Source of the DNA: JAIOSM01 sp964593725
GTDB lineage: Bacteria > Desulfobacterota > Desulfobacteria > Desulfobacterales > Desulfobacteraceae
Direction of reading: 5' to 3'
Length of the DNA stretch: 52,854 bases
Assembly: GCA_964593725.1 (NCBI GenBank)
Contig: CAZQJS010000016.1
Coordinates: forward strand, 1-52,854
The notes beneath the pieces were generated by a model. The model was not told the DNA's origin. It saw only the letters and a list, made by a program, of their open reading frames with translations, and did not search any database. This document shows, one piece after another, positions 16,967 to 25,809 of this stretch (its first letter is position 1; the number at the start of each line of letters is the position of its first letter). Position numbers and translations under genes: made by a program.

Positions 16967-19060
16967 TCAAATATGCCAGGTAAATACCGGCTCCTTTAAT
17001 ATCATCTCAATGGCCTTGTCTGCACTTTCAGATATTTCAGGGAAAGTATCCTGGAGGTTTGTAAGGTGGCGCAGGTTTTCTGCTGTCCGTAAAATGAGCC
17101 GGGCAAGATCTCCGTCAGCAAGGTCAGTCCTTGCTGTTACACTTTCCCAGGACTCTTCTCTGGCCCAGCCATAGAGTGAAACAGCAGGCTGGATGAAGAG
17201 ATTTGGGGCAGGAAAACCTTTTTTCTTCATATTTGTGGCAAAGGGCTTTAACTCTTTTCGAAGGAGAGCAAATGTTGACAACAGTGCTTTGGGAATGGTC
17301 TTACTAGGTATAGTATCATCCCTGAACTCCCGTTCATTTACAAAAGAGGCCATGATACCGGCCAGGATTGCCGGGGATGAGCCTGGCAGGAGATCAGCCC
17401 TCAGGCTCTGGGCCACAAGCAAAGGAGAATCAATCCTCAGGCTTGATGCCCATAGGCCGTCCTTTGTGAGTTCTCCTGTTTTTGTTATGAATTTTTCACT
17501 TCTTAAAAAGTTCATGTGGGCAACAAAATCCTGCCAAAGGTATTCAAGGCCTGCACCAAACTGTGTCCTTGCCTGGCTGCGCCCCTTTGACCCTGAAGTC
17601 AGCATGTAGGATGCAAAGGATTTCTCAAGGAGCTTGTGGATCTGGTCCGGCGAGTGGGATAAGAGCAGGTTTAACACCATGGAAAAATCAACCTTGATCT
17701 GGCTTCTGATATCAATGGGTGGAGAATTGATCAGTTTTGCCACATATCTTAAATTCATGAACCTTCCCGGCAGCATCAGGCCGAATCCGACATTGTCCAT
17801 GCCTCTCCTGCCGGCCCTGCCTGTCATTTGTTGAAATTCACTGGGTGTAAGGGATATGAATTCAGTCCCGTTGAATCTGTCAGAGTTGAGTATTGCCACA
17901 CTCCGGGCAGGGAAATTAACTCCGGCTGCAACCGTTGATGTTGCAAACATTGCATTGAGAAGACCTTCAGCCATTAAAGTTTCCACAACAACTTTCCATG
18001 CAGGAAGATGTCCGCTGTGGTGGGCGCCTGTGGCTGTCATCTCAAGGGTTTGTCTCTGGCTGTGGTTTTCAAGGTGGGGGTTGCCTGCCACAAGTTCACC
18101 AAGCCTCTGTTTAAGTTTTTTCTTTTGCTCCGGTTTTTTGTTTATTATATCCCCATTGCACAGTTTGATTGCCTGGTCGCAGTCATTCCGTGATTTTAAG
18201 AAAAATATAACCGGCAGAAGATTATATCTGTCAAGGATATTTAATATATCTTTGAAAACAGGCAGCTTGCCCGGGAGTGCAATCCGGGGTTTATGCTTTT
18301 TCTTGAGAAAATCCAGCACCATTCTGTGGGGGCGCGGATGTTTCGGGTTGTGTCCCTGGAACAGAGGGAAAAGGGTGCCTGTGGGATGGAAAAAAATCGG
18401 GTGCAGGGGAACAGGCCGTTTTGATGATTCAATAACACGGCATTTCCTGGTTCTTATGGATTCAAGCCAGCCCGATATCTGGTAGGGGTTTCCAATGGTT
18501 GCACTGAGCAGAAGCAGTGGAATCCTGGAAGGAAGGTAGATCATTATCTCTTCCCAGACCACGCCCCTGTCCCTGTCGCCAAGATAGTGAGCTTCATCAA
18601 GGATTATTAAATTGCAGTCAAGATTTTTTCCTGTGTGCATGGAATCATAGAGCTGGTTTCTCAATATTTCTGTTGTGCCTATGACAATGTCTGCATCGGG
18701 ATTCTCTTTCATGTCTCCTGTAAGTATGCCAACTCTTTGTACACCAAATAGTTTTGAAAAATGGTGGTATATGGAATTTGTAAGGGCCTTTAATGGCGTG
18801 CCATACCAGACTCTTCCTCCTTGTTCCATTATATGTTGGGCAGCTTTTTCAGCAATCCAGGTTTTGCCTGATCCAGTGGGGGCTGCCACGAGGCAGTCTG
18901 ATTTTTTTATTGCCTCCAGTGCCTTTATCTGGAAAGGGTCAGGTTTGAATTTCCTTGATGGCGGAGTGCCTATTTTTTTGAATATATTTTTTAGGGATTT
19001 GGTGGCTCCGGGCCTCATCACAGGAACTTTGCCATGGGGTTTTCTTTTTTTGTATCTCAA
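16967..19060 (-). CDS. Ski2-like superfamily II helicase
   Basis: This is an ATP-dependent DExH helicase of 697 aa. Motif I is APTGSGKTWIAEKAA near residue 60, motif II LDEAHYLGDRDRG, motif III LLLSATIGNP, and motifs V-VI VAAGVNFPARS and QMTGRAGRRGMDNVGFG. The GRAGRRG form and the C-terminal helical domain match the Ski2/Mtr4/Hel308 group, whose bacterial members are poorly studied and may act on RNA. The start is TTG at 19060 with an AGGAGA site 13 bases before it, somewhat far, so the exact start is uncertain. It follows purF by 22 bp. Confidence 0.88.
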   Translation of the reverse strand: MRYKKRKPHGKVPVMRPGATKSLKNIFKKIGTPPSRKFKPDPFQIKALEAIKKSDCLVAAPTGSGKTWIAEKAAQHIMEQGGRVWYGTPLKALTNSIYHHFSKLFGVQRVGILTGDMKENPDADIVIGTTEILRNQLYDSMHTGKNLDCNLIILDEAHYLGDRDRGVVWEEIMIYLPSRIPLLLLSATIGNPYQISGWLESIRTRKCRVIESSKRPVPLHPIFFHPTGTLFPLFQGHNPKHPRPHRMVLDFLKKKHKPRIALPGKLPVFKDILNILDRYNLLPVIFFLKSRNDCDQAIKLCNGDIINKKPEQKKKLKQRLGELVAGNPHLENHSQRQTLEMTATGAHHSGHLPAWKVVVETLMAEGLLNAMFATSTVAAGVNFPARSVAILNSDRFNGTEFISLTPSEFQQMTGRAGRRGMDNVGFGLMLPGRFMNLRYVAKLINSPPIDIRSQIKVDFSMVLNLLLSHSPDQIHKLLEKSFASYMLTSGSKGRSQARTQFGAGLEYLWQDFVAHMNFLRSEKFITKTGELTKDGLWASSLRIDSPLLVAQSLRADLLPGSSPAILAGIMASFVNEREFRDDTIPSKTIPKALLSTFALLRKELKPFATNMKKKGFPAPNLFIQPAVSLYGWAREESWESVTARTDLADGDLARLILRTAENLRHLTNLQDTFPEISESADKAIEMILKEPVFTWHI

Positions 19061-19082
19061 TTGGGGATTTTATCTCCTGAAA

Positions 19083-20468
19083 TTAGAAACTTACATCCAC
19101 AAGTTCTATGGGATAGTTGCCATCAAAACATGCAAAACAGAAGCTGTTATCATGGTTATTAACTGCATCTGAAAGGTCCTTCTGTTTAATATATTTAAGG
19201 GAATCAACCTTTAAAAATTCCTTAAGTTCATCACAATCCATACTGTTGGCTATCAATTCCTCCTTTGTGGAGGTGTCAAGCCCGTAAAAGCATGGAAATT
19301 TGACAGCCGGGGATGCTATCCTCAAATGAATCTCCTTTGCACCTGCTCCCCTGATCATGCCTGCGATCTTTCTCATGGTTGTACCCCTTACAATGGAGTC
19401 ATCAACAAGTATGATTCTCTTACCTTTTATCCTCGATTTTATGGGGTTGAATTTCTGCTTGACAGATTCATCCCTGCCAGCCTGGTCAGGCTTGATAAAT
19501 GTTCTGCCCACATAGTGGTTTCTTATCAAAGCTATTTCAAAGGGGATATTTCTGTGCTGTGCATACCCAAGGGCCTGTACATTGGATGAATCCGGCACTG
19601 AAATTACAACATCGATTTCAAGATCCCTGTCATATTCAGCCAGGGCTCTGCCCATCCTCTTCCTTGCTTCATACACGGAAAGTCCGAACTGATTACTGTC
19701 AGGCATGGAGAAATATACAGGTTCAAACACGCAGTTGGCACAGTTTTTTCTGCCCTGCCTCAGGGAGATTACATCGGATTCTATCCTTTTAATGCCATGC
19801 CCGGATACATGTATGATCTCACCGGGTTTAACCTCTTTAATATCTTTTGCCCGCAGTATATCAAGGGCCTTGCTCTCCGAAGCAAAGGCATAGCCAAGGT
19901 CGGTTCTGCCAAAGGAGTAGGGCCTTATGCCATAGGGGTCCCTGAATGCCCACATCTCATCCCTGCTGATGAGTATGGATGAAAATGCCCCCTTTATATC
20001 TCCCATCATTTTTTTTATGGAATCAATAACAGATAACCTGTTTTCTTTGTGGTTAAAGGCAATATATCTCAGCAGCAGCTCTCCGTCATTGCCGCTTTTA
20101 AACCTTACGCCCTTGTCTTCCAGCTGTTTTTTTATTGTGGGGTAGTTGGTTATGTCGCCATTGCTTGCAAAGGCAAAAATAGTGCCTTCCAAAGTCTCAA
20201 GCACGTGGGGCTGGGAATTGTCAGCACTTATAACGCCCCTGGTGGGATATCTCACATGGCCGATTCCGATTTTTCCGGGCTGTTTTTCCAGGATATCAGG
20301 TGTCAGAACATCCTTGACAAGCCCCATGCCCCTGTGATCCCGGATCAGGTTTCCATCGCTTGTGGCAATACCGCAGCTCTCCTGGCCCCGGTTCTGGGTT
20401 GCAAAAAGTCCCAGCATAATATCATAGGCTGAGTTTTCAGAATTATAAACACCAACAATGCCGCACAT
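19083..20468 (-). CDS. purF: Amidophosphoribosyltransferase
   Basis: This enzyme catalyses the first committed step of purine synthesis, making phosphoribosylamine from PRPP and glutamine. I start at 20468 so that the protein begins MCGIVGVYN: Cys2 is the glutaminase nucleophile exposed after Met removal. A reading frame extends 36 codons upstream but has no ribosome site, whereas AAGGGA lies just before this ATG. The glutaminase domain continues through RGQESCGIA and GHVRYPTRG; the PRPP-binding motif is IILVDDSIVRGTTMRKI. Cysteines in CANCVFEP, FPCFYG and SFCFACFDG suggest the [4Fe-4S]-type Bacillus-like class. It leads a five-gene strand run. Confidence 0.95.
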   Translation of the reverse strand: MCGIVGVYNSENSAYDIMLGLFATQNRGQESCGIATSDGNLIRDHRGMGLVKDVLTPDILEKQPGKIGIGHVRYPTRGVISADNSQPHVLETLEGTIFAFASNGDITNYPTIKKQLEDKGVRFKSGNDGELLLRYIAFNHKENRLSVIDSIKKMMGDIKGAFSSILISRDEMWAFRDPYGIRPYSFGRTDLGYAFASESKALDILRAKDIKEVKPGEIIHVSGHGIKRIESDVISLRQGRKNCANCVFEPVYFSMPDSNQFGLSVYEARKRMGRALAEYDRDLEIDVVISVPDSSNVQALGYAQHRNIPFEIALIRNHYVGRTFIKPDQAGRDESVKQKFNPIKSRIKGKRIILVDDSIVRGTTMRKIAGMIRGAGAKEIHLRIASPAVKFPCFYGLDTSTKEELIANSMDCDELKEFLKVDSLKYIKQKDLSDAVNNHDNSFCFACFDGNYPIELVDVSF

Positions 20469-20584
20469 ATCTTTGTCCCTTTTATCTCTGTTAACAGATA
20501 CAATAATTTTATTACATATATATATCATTATCGCAATAAAAGCCATAACAACTATTAAGGCTCTGTTTACAACCATTATCTTAT

Positions 20585-20598
20585 TTGATACAAATCAA
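20585..20598. promoter_or_regulatory. Perfect FNR/CRP-type palindrome
   Basis: The 14 bases read TTGAT-ACAA-ATCAA, an exact match to the TTGATnnnnATCAA consensus of FNR-family regulators. The site is in the 167-bp divergent region between purF (117 bp away) and the lytic transglycosylase gene (38 bp away). It could act on either promoter; position close to the plus-strand start would suit repression of that gene. Site is seen; binding factor is inferred. Confidence 0.5.
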
Positions 20599-20635
20599 TG
20601 GTACAGATTATTGGTAATAATATAAGAGATTATCC

Positions 20636-21223
20636 ATGGGCATTTTTTTTAAATTTTTTTTAGGTTCACTCCTGTTTCTTTTGTGCTGTCCGGGGCCGTG
20701 CCAGGGATTTGAACGGTATAACAGGGTGGTAAAATATGATCCCTATTTTAAGAAATATACCAGGCACTGCTTTGGTCCGGTATTTGACTGGAGATATTTT
20801 AAATCCCAGGCTATTGCCGAATCAAACCTGAACTCAAAGGCAGAATCCAGGGCGGGTGCACAGGGTATTATGCAGATAATGCCGAAAACCTTTGGAGAAA
20901 TTAAACATAAGAACCCTTTAATAAAAGGCTCCATGCGCCAGGCAAAATGGAATATTGCAGCAGGTATTTATTATGACAGGTCAATCTGGAAGCTGTTTAA
21001 GGCAGAAAGACCCTTTAAGGACAGGCTCGGGTTCATGTTTGGTGCGTATAATGCAGGAAAAGGGAATATTATTAAGGCCCAGAAAATTGCAATAAAGAAT
21101 AATCTTAATCCAAATCTGTGGTCATCCATTGAAAGAAGTCTTGGAAAGGTTACAGGGAAACGCAGTAGGGAAACAATCGAATATGTTAATAAGATCAATA
21201 GAATAAAAGGAGTTCTAAGATAA
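20636..21223 (+). CDS. Lytic transglycosylase (SLT domain)
   Basis: This exported muramidase-like enzyme cleaves peptidoglycan to 1,6-anhydro products. A signal peptide occupies about residues 1-24 (LLFLLCCPGPCQG end). The SLT domain follows: the catalytic glutamate is in QAIAESNLNSKAES, then AGAQGIMQIMPKTF and further down FGAYNAGKGNI, the three canonical blocks. At 195 aa it is close to a minimal secreted SLT enzyme. Its TAA overlaps the next ATG (TAATG), so it is coupled to the DUF350 gene. Upstream lies the FNR-type palindrome. Confidence 0.9.
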   Translation: MGIFFKFFLGSLLFLLCCPGPCQGFERYNRVVKYDPYFKKYTRHCFGPVFDWRYFKSQAIAESNLNSKAESRAGAQGIMQIMPKTFGEIKHKNPLIKGSMRQAKWNIAAGIYYDRSIWKLFKAERPFKDRLGFMFGAYNAGKGNIIKAQKIAIKNNLNPNLWSSIERSLGKVTGKRSRETIEYVNKINRIKGVLR

Positions 21224-21447
21224 TGGAAATTGGAATTATAGCTGCTAATTTCTTGTATGCAATTTTTGGTGTGGTTGTCACCCTTGCATTTATGCTGCTG
21301 GGCTTTAAGCTCTTTGACAGGGTAACTCCCTTTGATACTTCAAAGGAGCTTGCCAATGGCAATATTGCTGTTGGAATCGTTGTGGGATCGATATTTATAG
21401 GCCTTGGCATTGCTGTGGGACTGGTGGTGGGTATGGGATTGAATTGA
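21223..21447 (+). CDS. DUF350 small membrane protein
   Basis: This 74-residue inner-membrane protein matches the DUF350 family: two hydrophobic helices (about residues 6-28 and 48-72) separated by the typical FDRVTPFDTSKELANGN loop. The second helix is glycine-rich. Function is unknown; DUF350 proteins often sit next to envelope or membrane-stress genes. AAGGAG ribosome site lies inside the end of the transglycosylase gene, and its start overlaps that gene's stop, so it is translated with it. Confidence 0.85.
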   Translation: MEIGIIAANFLYAIFGVVVTLAFMLLGFKLFDRVTPFDTSKELANGNIAVGIVVGSIFIGLGIAVGLVVGMGLN

Positions 21448-21469
21448 GCCGGGAGAATATTTTTCACCC

Positions 21470-22093
21470 ATGGAAAATTATGGAGAAAAGATAAGAACCT
21501 TTATAGCAGTCTCCTTTTCTGGCGATGCTGCCATGTTCTTTCAGGAACTTCAGGCACGATTAAAAGGTGCAAAAATCAGGGCCTCTTTTCCAGAGCCGTC
21601 CACCATACACTTAACATTGAAATTTCTGGGTGATATTCAGGCTTCCATGGTACCGGAAATCTGCCAATGCATATCAGGTACGGTTTTAAAGTTTAAAAAA
21701 GAGGTGACTTCAGATAATAAAGACAATCCATGTGAGATTATAACATTGTGGTCCGGGGGACTCGGTGTTTTTCCATCCATTGCAAGGCCTAAAATTATCT
21801 GGGCCGGGGTTCACGGCCAGACCAACAGGCTTGAAAAATTGCATGATCTTTTAGACCTTGCCCTGAACAGGATCGGTTTTAAAAGGGAAAAACGGGGTTT
21901 TACTCCCCACTTCACACTGGCCAGGATTAAAAAAAAGATAAACCCGGAAAAAATAATGGATATTGTCCGGGACAGTGCCGGGCTGAAGTCTGGAAAACTC
22001 ATGTGCAGCTCAATTGTTTTTTACAGGAGCAAACTCACTCCAGCAGGAGCTGTTCATACAGAACTCTTTTCCTGGCCCCTTGTCCCGACTTAA
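21470..22093 (+). CDS. thpR: RNA 2',3'-cyclic phosphodiesterase ThpR
   Basis: This is a 2H phosphoesterase (LigT family) that opens 2',3'-cyclic phosphates on RNA ends to 2'-phosphates. The two catalytic HxTx motifs are visible: IHLTLKFLGD near residue 45 and HFTLARIKK near residue 145. The protein opens IRTFIAVSF, the usual strand of this family, and is 207 aa, near normal (~180-190). It follows DUF350 by 22 bp with a weak GGGAGA site 15 bases before ATG, and is the last gene before the thiamine riboswitch. Confidence 0.9.
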   Translation: MENYGEKIRTFIAVSFSGDAAMFFQELQARLKGAKIRASFPEPSTIHLTLKFLGDIQASMVPEICQCISGTVLKFKKEVTSDNKDNPCEIITLWSGGLGVFPSIARPKIIWAGVHGQTNRLEKLHDLLDLALNRIGFKREKRGFTPHFTLARIKKKINPEKIMDIVRDSAGLKSGKLMCSSIVFYRSKLTPAGAVHTELFSWPLVPT

Positions 22094-22185
22094 ATATTTC
22101 ATCATTGGTGTTGCTGTTAAAGCGATCTATTCCTTGACATCAGCTGCAAATAGGTCTATTGAATATATTTAAAAGAAATAATTTG

Positions 22186-22267
22186 TACGGGAGCATGCAT
22201 GGCATGCTGAGAGGGGATTGCCCGACCGTCCAGAACCTGATCCGGATAATACCGGCGGAGGGAACGA
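22186..22267 (+). promoter_or_regulatory. TPP riboswitch (THI element)
   Basis: The conserved thi-box elements are all here. TACGGGAGC opens the P2 side, GCTGAGAGGGG forms the pyrimidine-binding arm, and GAACCTGATCCGGATAATACC with GGCGGAGGGAACG forms the pyrophosphate-binding arm and closing stem. It stands directly before thiBPQ, so thiamine pyrophosphate in the cell should shut down thiamine uptake genes. Confidence 0.95.
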
Positions 22268-22275
22268 ATTAATAT

Positions 22276-22346
22276 AAAACCATCCTCTGAAAACCAGCTG
22301 TATTTGAAAATCAGGTATACCTGTTTTTAAAGGGAATGGTTTTTTT
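22276..22346 (+). terminator. Riboswitch expression platform with terminator-like stems
   Basis: Two nested structures follow the aptamer. AAAACCAT (22276-22283) can pair with ATGGTTTT (22336-22343) in front of a T run. Inside it, CAGGTATACCTG (22312-22323) is a perfect palindrome flanked by A4 and T5, itself a small intrinsic-terminator shape. Either could end transcription when TPP is bound, before the ribosome site GGGAG at 22351. Confidence 0.6.
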
Positions 22347-22360
22347 ATTTGGGAGATTTT

Positions 22361-23428
22361 ATGATTATGAATTCAAAGTTTTTTTCTGTTTTTTTCTGTT
22401 TATTACTTTTTTTCTTTTCTGCGTGCTCAAATGAAGAGAAAAAACCCATGGCAGAAAAATCAAACACCACTATTACCATCATGACCCATGACAGTTTCAG
22501 CATGAGCAGAAAGACTGTCACAGAGTTTGAAACCAAATTAAATGCAAAACTTGTGATCCTTAAATCAGGGGATGCCGGGGAAGCTCTTAATATGGCTGTT
22601 TTGTCAAAAAATAATCCCCTGGCAGATATATTCTACGGTGTTGATAATACCTTTTTAAGCAGGGCCTTAAGGGCTGATATATTTATCCCATATACTCCGT
22701 CAGGCCTGGATGAGATTGACAGCAGGTTAAAGCTTGACCCGGAAAACAGACTTATTCCCGTGGATTTTGGTGATGTATGTCTTAATTATGATATTAAATG
22801 GTTTAAAAAAAAGAATCTTGCCGTGCCTGTCATGCTGGAAGATTTGATAAAACCGGAATATAAAGGATTAACCATTGTTGAGAATCCGGCAACATCCTCA
22901 CCAGGACTTGCATTTCTGCTTGCCACCATTGGCAGGTTTGGCAGGGAAGAGTATATTGATTACTGGGAAAAGCTCAAAGCCAATGATGTTCTGATAACCA
23001 ACGGCTGGAAAGAGGCCTATTGGGGGAAATTCAGTGCAGCATCCAAAGGTACAAGGCCCATTGTTGTAAGTTATGCTTCAAGCCCTGCAGCCGAGGTATT
23101 TTTCTCCAGGGAGAAGCTTGACAAGGCTCCCACAGGAGTTGTGGTTGGGAACGGCTCTGCTTTCAGGCAGATCGAGTTTGCAGGAATTTTAAAAGGGACT
23201 TTAAATCTGAATCTGGCTGAAAAGGCAATGGACTTTATCCTGTCCAGAAGCTTTCAGGAGGATATACCTTTACAGATGTTTGTGTTCCCGGCCAATGGGA
23301 ATGCAAAACTGCCGGAGGTTTTTATGAAGCATGCAAAAACAGCAGACAAACCTGCATTTTTAAGTCCGGATGTAATTGATGCTGACAGGGATTTCTGGCT
23401 CAATCAATGGACGGAAAAGATGTTATAG
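22361..23428 (+). CDS. thiB: Thiamine ABC transporter substrate-binding lipoprotein
   Basis: This is the thiamine/TPP-binding component of ThiBPQ. The start used is ATG 22361, five bases after the GGGAG ribosome site; the frame opens a little earlier from TTG. A hydrophobic signal ends in the lipobox FFSAC, so it is a lipid-anchored protein, unlike the soluble ThiB of enteric bacteria. The mature sequence contains TITIMTHDSFSMS, the ThiB counterpart of the VYTYDSFS start, then LADIFYGVDNTFLSR and ENPATSSPGLAFLLATIG, all family landmarks. Length about 355 aa is normal. The upstream TPP riboswitch strongly supports the substrate. Confidence 0.93.
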   Translation: MIMNSKFFSVFFCLLLFFFSACSNEEKKPMAEKSNTTITIMTHDSFSMSRKTVTEFETKLNAKLVILKSGDAGEALNMAVLSKNNPLADIFYGVDNTFLSRALRADIFIPYTPSGLDEIDSRLKLDPENRLIPVDFGDVCLNYDIKWFKKKNLAVPVMLEDLIKPEYKGLTIVENPATSSPGLAFLLATIGRFGREEYIDYWEKLKANDVLITNGWKEAYWGKFSAASKGTRPIVVSYASSPAAEVFFSREKLDKAPTGVVVGNGSAFRQIEFAGILKGTLNLNLAEKAMDFILSRSFQEDIPLQMFVFPANGNAKLPEVFMKHAKTADKPAFLSPDVIDADRDFWLNQWTEKML

Positions 23429-23431
23429 AAT

Positions 23432-25078
23432 ATGGAATGGATTAAATACAGGAAGCTTGTCCATCCCTATGCCCTTGCAGGCATTATTCCCACTCTTTTT
23501 TTCCTTGTTTTTTATTTTTACCCTTTAACTGAGATATTTATAAAAAGCTTTTTTTCAGGGGGGAATAGTGGCGGTTTAATTGATCAAAGCTTTGTCTGTC
23601 AGGTATTTTCGTCGCCCAGAATTGGAAAAATCATATGGTTCACCTTCTGGCAGGCCCTGGTTTCTACGCTTTTTACCCTTGTTTCTGCTCTGCCCTGTGC
23701 CTTTGTTATCTCCTCCTATGAATTTAAAGGGAAAAAATTGATAAAAATTTTGGCATCCATACCTTTTGTTCTTCCTGCCATTGTGGTTGCCGCAGCATTC
23801 CAGGCATGTTTTAAAGAGAATACCCATCCTCTGATTCTGATATTTTCAGCCCATGTATTTTATAATTTTTCAGTCATGCTGAGAATTATTTCAGGTTTTT
23901 TAAGCAGTATCCAGGGCAGGATCAGAGAAGCAGCCGTGGTACTTGGTGCAGACCCGTTCCAGGTACTTTTCCATATAACCCTTCCTCTGTTAAAGCCTGC
24001 AATTATTGCAGCATCCATGCTTGTTTTTATTTTTTGTTTTTCAAGCTTTGGTATTATTCTGATCCTGGGAGGTCCTTCATACTCCACCATTGAAGCAGAG
24101 ATTTACAGGCAGGCTGCACATCTTTTTAACCTTCCTTTGGCATCATTTTTATCTTTGATTCAGATCATGTTCACATTTGCCATGATGTGGTTCTATACTT
24201 CCTTTACAAGAAAGACTGCAAAGTTTTCTCCTGGCCCTGAAAGGGCAAACTTCAGAAGGCCTGACCGTGCATGGGAGAAATTTGCTGTTGCAGGTGTTGT
24301 CATTTTTATTCTATGCCTTTGTGTAATACCTCTGGCAGCCCTTGCAGCAAAATCATTGATCAATGATAATGGCATATCATTGATATTTTACAGAGCTCTT
24401 TTTAACAGCCAGGTTGATTCAATCTTTTATATCCCGCCTTTAAATGCAGTTAAGTATTCGATTTTATTTGCAGGCACGGCTTTAATAATTGCTGTTGTAA
24501 CAGGCATATGCGCAGCTTTTTTTATAAAATTCTGTGATGAGTTTATAAAAACAGGACTTACATCATTGTTTGACCCTATTTTCATGCTTCCCCTTTCAAC
24601 ATCGGCAGTTACATTGGGGTTTGGCATCATTATCACTCTGGATAAACCGCCTTTAAACTTAAGGACATCACTCTTTTTAATCCCCATTGCCCATGCAATG
24701 GTGGGATTTCCCTTTGTTTTAAGATCAATTCTGCCGGCATTGAGGTCCATTCCGGATAATCTGTCCGAAGCTGCCTCCACACTTGGTGCATCTCCCGTAG
24801 CAATATTTAAAGCCATTGATGTGCCGCTTATTTCAAAATCAATTGTGGCAGGGGCTCTTTTTGCATTTACAATAAGCCTTGGCGAGTTTGGAGCAACAAT
24901 TTTCACATCCAGGCCGGATACACCAACCATTCCCATTGCGATTTACAGGTTCCTGGGCCAGCCAGGTCCCATGAACTATGGCCAGGCCATGGCCATGGCA
25001 ACAATACTGATGGTGGTTACTGCCCTTGGTTTTGTTATGATTGAGAATTTCAGAACAGAGGGGCCAGAGGGGTTTTAA
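23432..25078 (+). CDS. thiP: Thiamine ABC transporter permease
   Basis: This is the duplicated membrane subunit of the thiamine importer: two fused permease halves, about twelve helices in 548 aa. Each half carries an EAA loop that contacts ThiQ: EAAVVLGADPFQVLFHITLP in the first and EAASTLGASPVAIFKAIDVP in the second. It starts 3 bp after thiB and its TAA overlaps the thiQ ATG. Fused permeases of this type are characteristic of ThiP and of iron-uptake FbpB relatives; the riboswitch settles the choice. Confidence 0.93.
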   Translation: MEWIKYRKLVHPYALAGIIPTLFFLVFYFYPLTEIFIKSFFSGGNSGGLIDQSFVCQVFSSPRIGKIIWFTFWQALVSTLFTLVSALPCAFVISSYEFKGKKLIKILASIPFVLPAIVVAAAFQACFKENTHPLILIFSAHVFYNFSVMLRIISGFLSSIQGRIREAAVVLGADPFQVLFHITLPLLKPAIIAASMLVFIFCFSSFGIILILGGPSYSTIEAEIYRQAAHLFNLPLASFLSLIQIMFTFAMMWFYTSFTRKTAKFSPGPERANFRRPDRAWEKFAVAGVVIFILCLCVIPLAALAAKSLINDNGISLIFYRALFNSQVDSIFYIPPLNAVKYSILFAGTALIIAVVTGICAAFFIKFCDEFIKTGLTSLFDPIFMLPLSTSAVTLGFGIIITLDKPPLNLRTSLFLIPIAHAMVGFPFVLRSILPALRSIPDNLSEAASTLGASPVAIFKAIDVPLISKSIVAGALFAFTISLGEFGATIFTSRPDTPTIPIAIYRFLGQPGPMNYGQAMAMATILMVVTALGFVMIENFRTEGPEGF

Positions 25079-25806
25079 TGAAAAATGAAAAGAGAAAAGA
25101 GCTTGTCCTTGAAAATGTGTGCAAGCAATATGATAATGAAACCCTTGTGATTAAAGATATTAATCTGAGACTTGCAAGAGGTACAAAACTATCTGTACTG
25201 GGCCCTTCGGGAAGCGGTAAAACAACTCTGCTCAGGCTCATTTCCGGCCTTGAAACTCCTGATTCAGGCCATATCACCTTTAACGGACGTTTGATGAATA
25301 ATTATCCTGCCCATAAAAGAAATTTTGGAATGATGTTCCAGGAGTTTGCCCTTTTCCCCCATATGAATGTGTATGACAATATTGCCTTTGGTCTGAAAAT
25401 GAAGAAAAAAAGCAGATCTGAAATCAAGTCCAGGGTAAATGAGATGTTGAAGATGATTGACCTTGGCGGTTTTGCACGCAGAAATATTGATGAGCTTTCA
25501 GGAGGTGAGCGCCAGAGGGTTGCCCTGGCAAGAACCCTTGCCCCCGGTCCCGAGCTTGTCATGCTGGATGAACCATTAAGTTCCCTTGACATTGCATTGC
25601 GAAAACATCTTTTAAAGGAGCTTACCAGGATAATATCCAGCTTGAGCATCACCACTATTTTTGTAACCCATGACCATGAAGAGGCTTTTGCAGCAGGGGA
25701 TATAATTATTGTAATGAACCATGGAACAATTGAACAAAAGGGCACGGAAGAACAGCTTTTAAACAGTCCGGGAAACCCATGGGTAAAAGAGTTTCTGGGT
25801 GTTTAA
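25078..25806 (+). CDS. thiQ: Thiamine ABC transporter ATP-binding protein
   Basis: This is the ATPase of the thiamine importer, 242 aa. Walker A is GPSGSGKTTLLRL, the Q-loop MMFQEFALFPHMNVYDN, the signature LSGGERQRVALARTL, Walker B VMLDEPLSSLD and the switch histidine VTHDHEEAF. Its ATG overlaps the thiP stop. The gene converges tail to tail with the MscS gene, only three bases apart, leaving no room for a separate terminator. Confidence 0.93.
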   Translation: MKNEKRKELVLENVCKQYDNETLVIKDINLRLARGTKLSVLGPSGSGKTTLLRLISGLETPDSGHITFNGRLMNNYPAHKRNFGMMFQEFALFPHMNVYDNIAFGLKMKKKSRSEIKSRVNEMLKMIDLGGFARRNIDELSGGERQRVALARTLAPGPELVMLDEPLSSLDIALRKHLLKELTRIISSLSITTIFVTHDHEEAFAAGDIIIVMNHGTIEQKGTEEQLLNSPGNPWVKEFLGV

Positions 25807-25809
25807 TAA

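Noticed and set aside
17856..18485. 209-codon plus-strand frame inside the helicase gene
   Set aside because: The minus strand encodes all helicase motifs across it; this frame has no ribosome site or motif.
20469..20576. Upstream extension of purF by 36 codons
   Set aside because: PurF needs Cys2 at its N-terminus after Met removal, and the ribosome site lies just before the internal ATG at 20468.
24427..24936. 169-codon minus-strand frame inside thiP
   Set aside because: It lies opposite the second permease half, including its EAA loop, and shows no family features.
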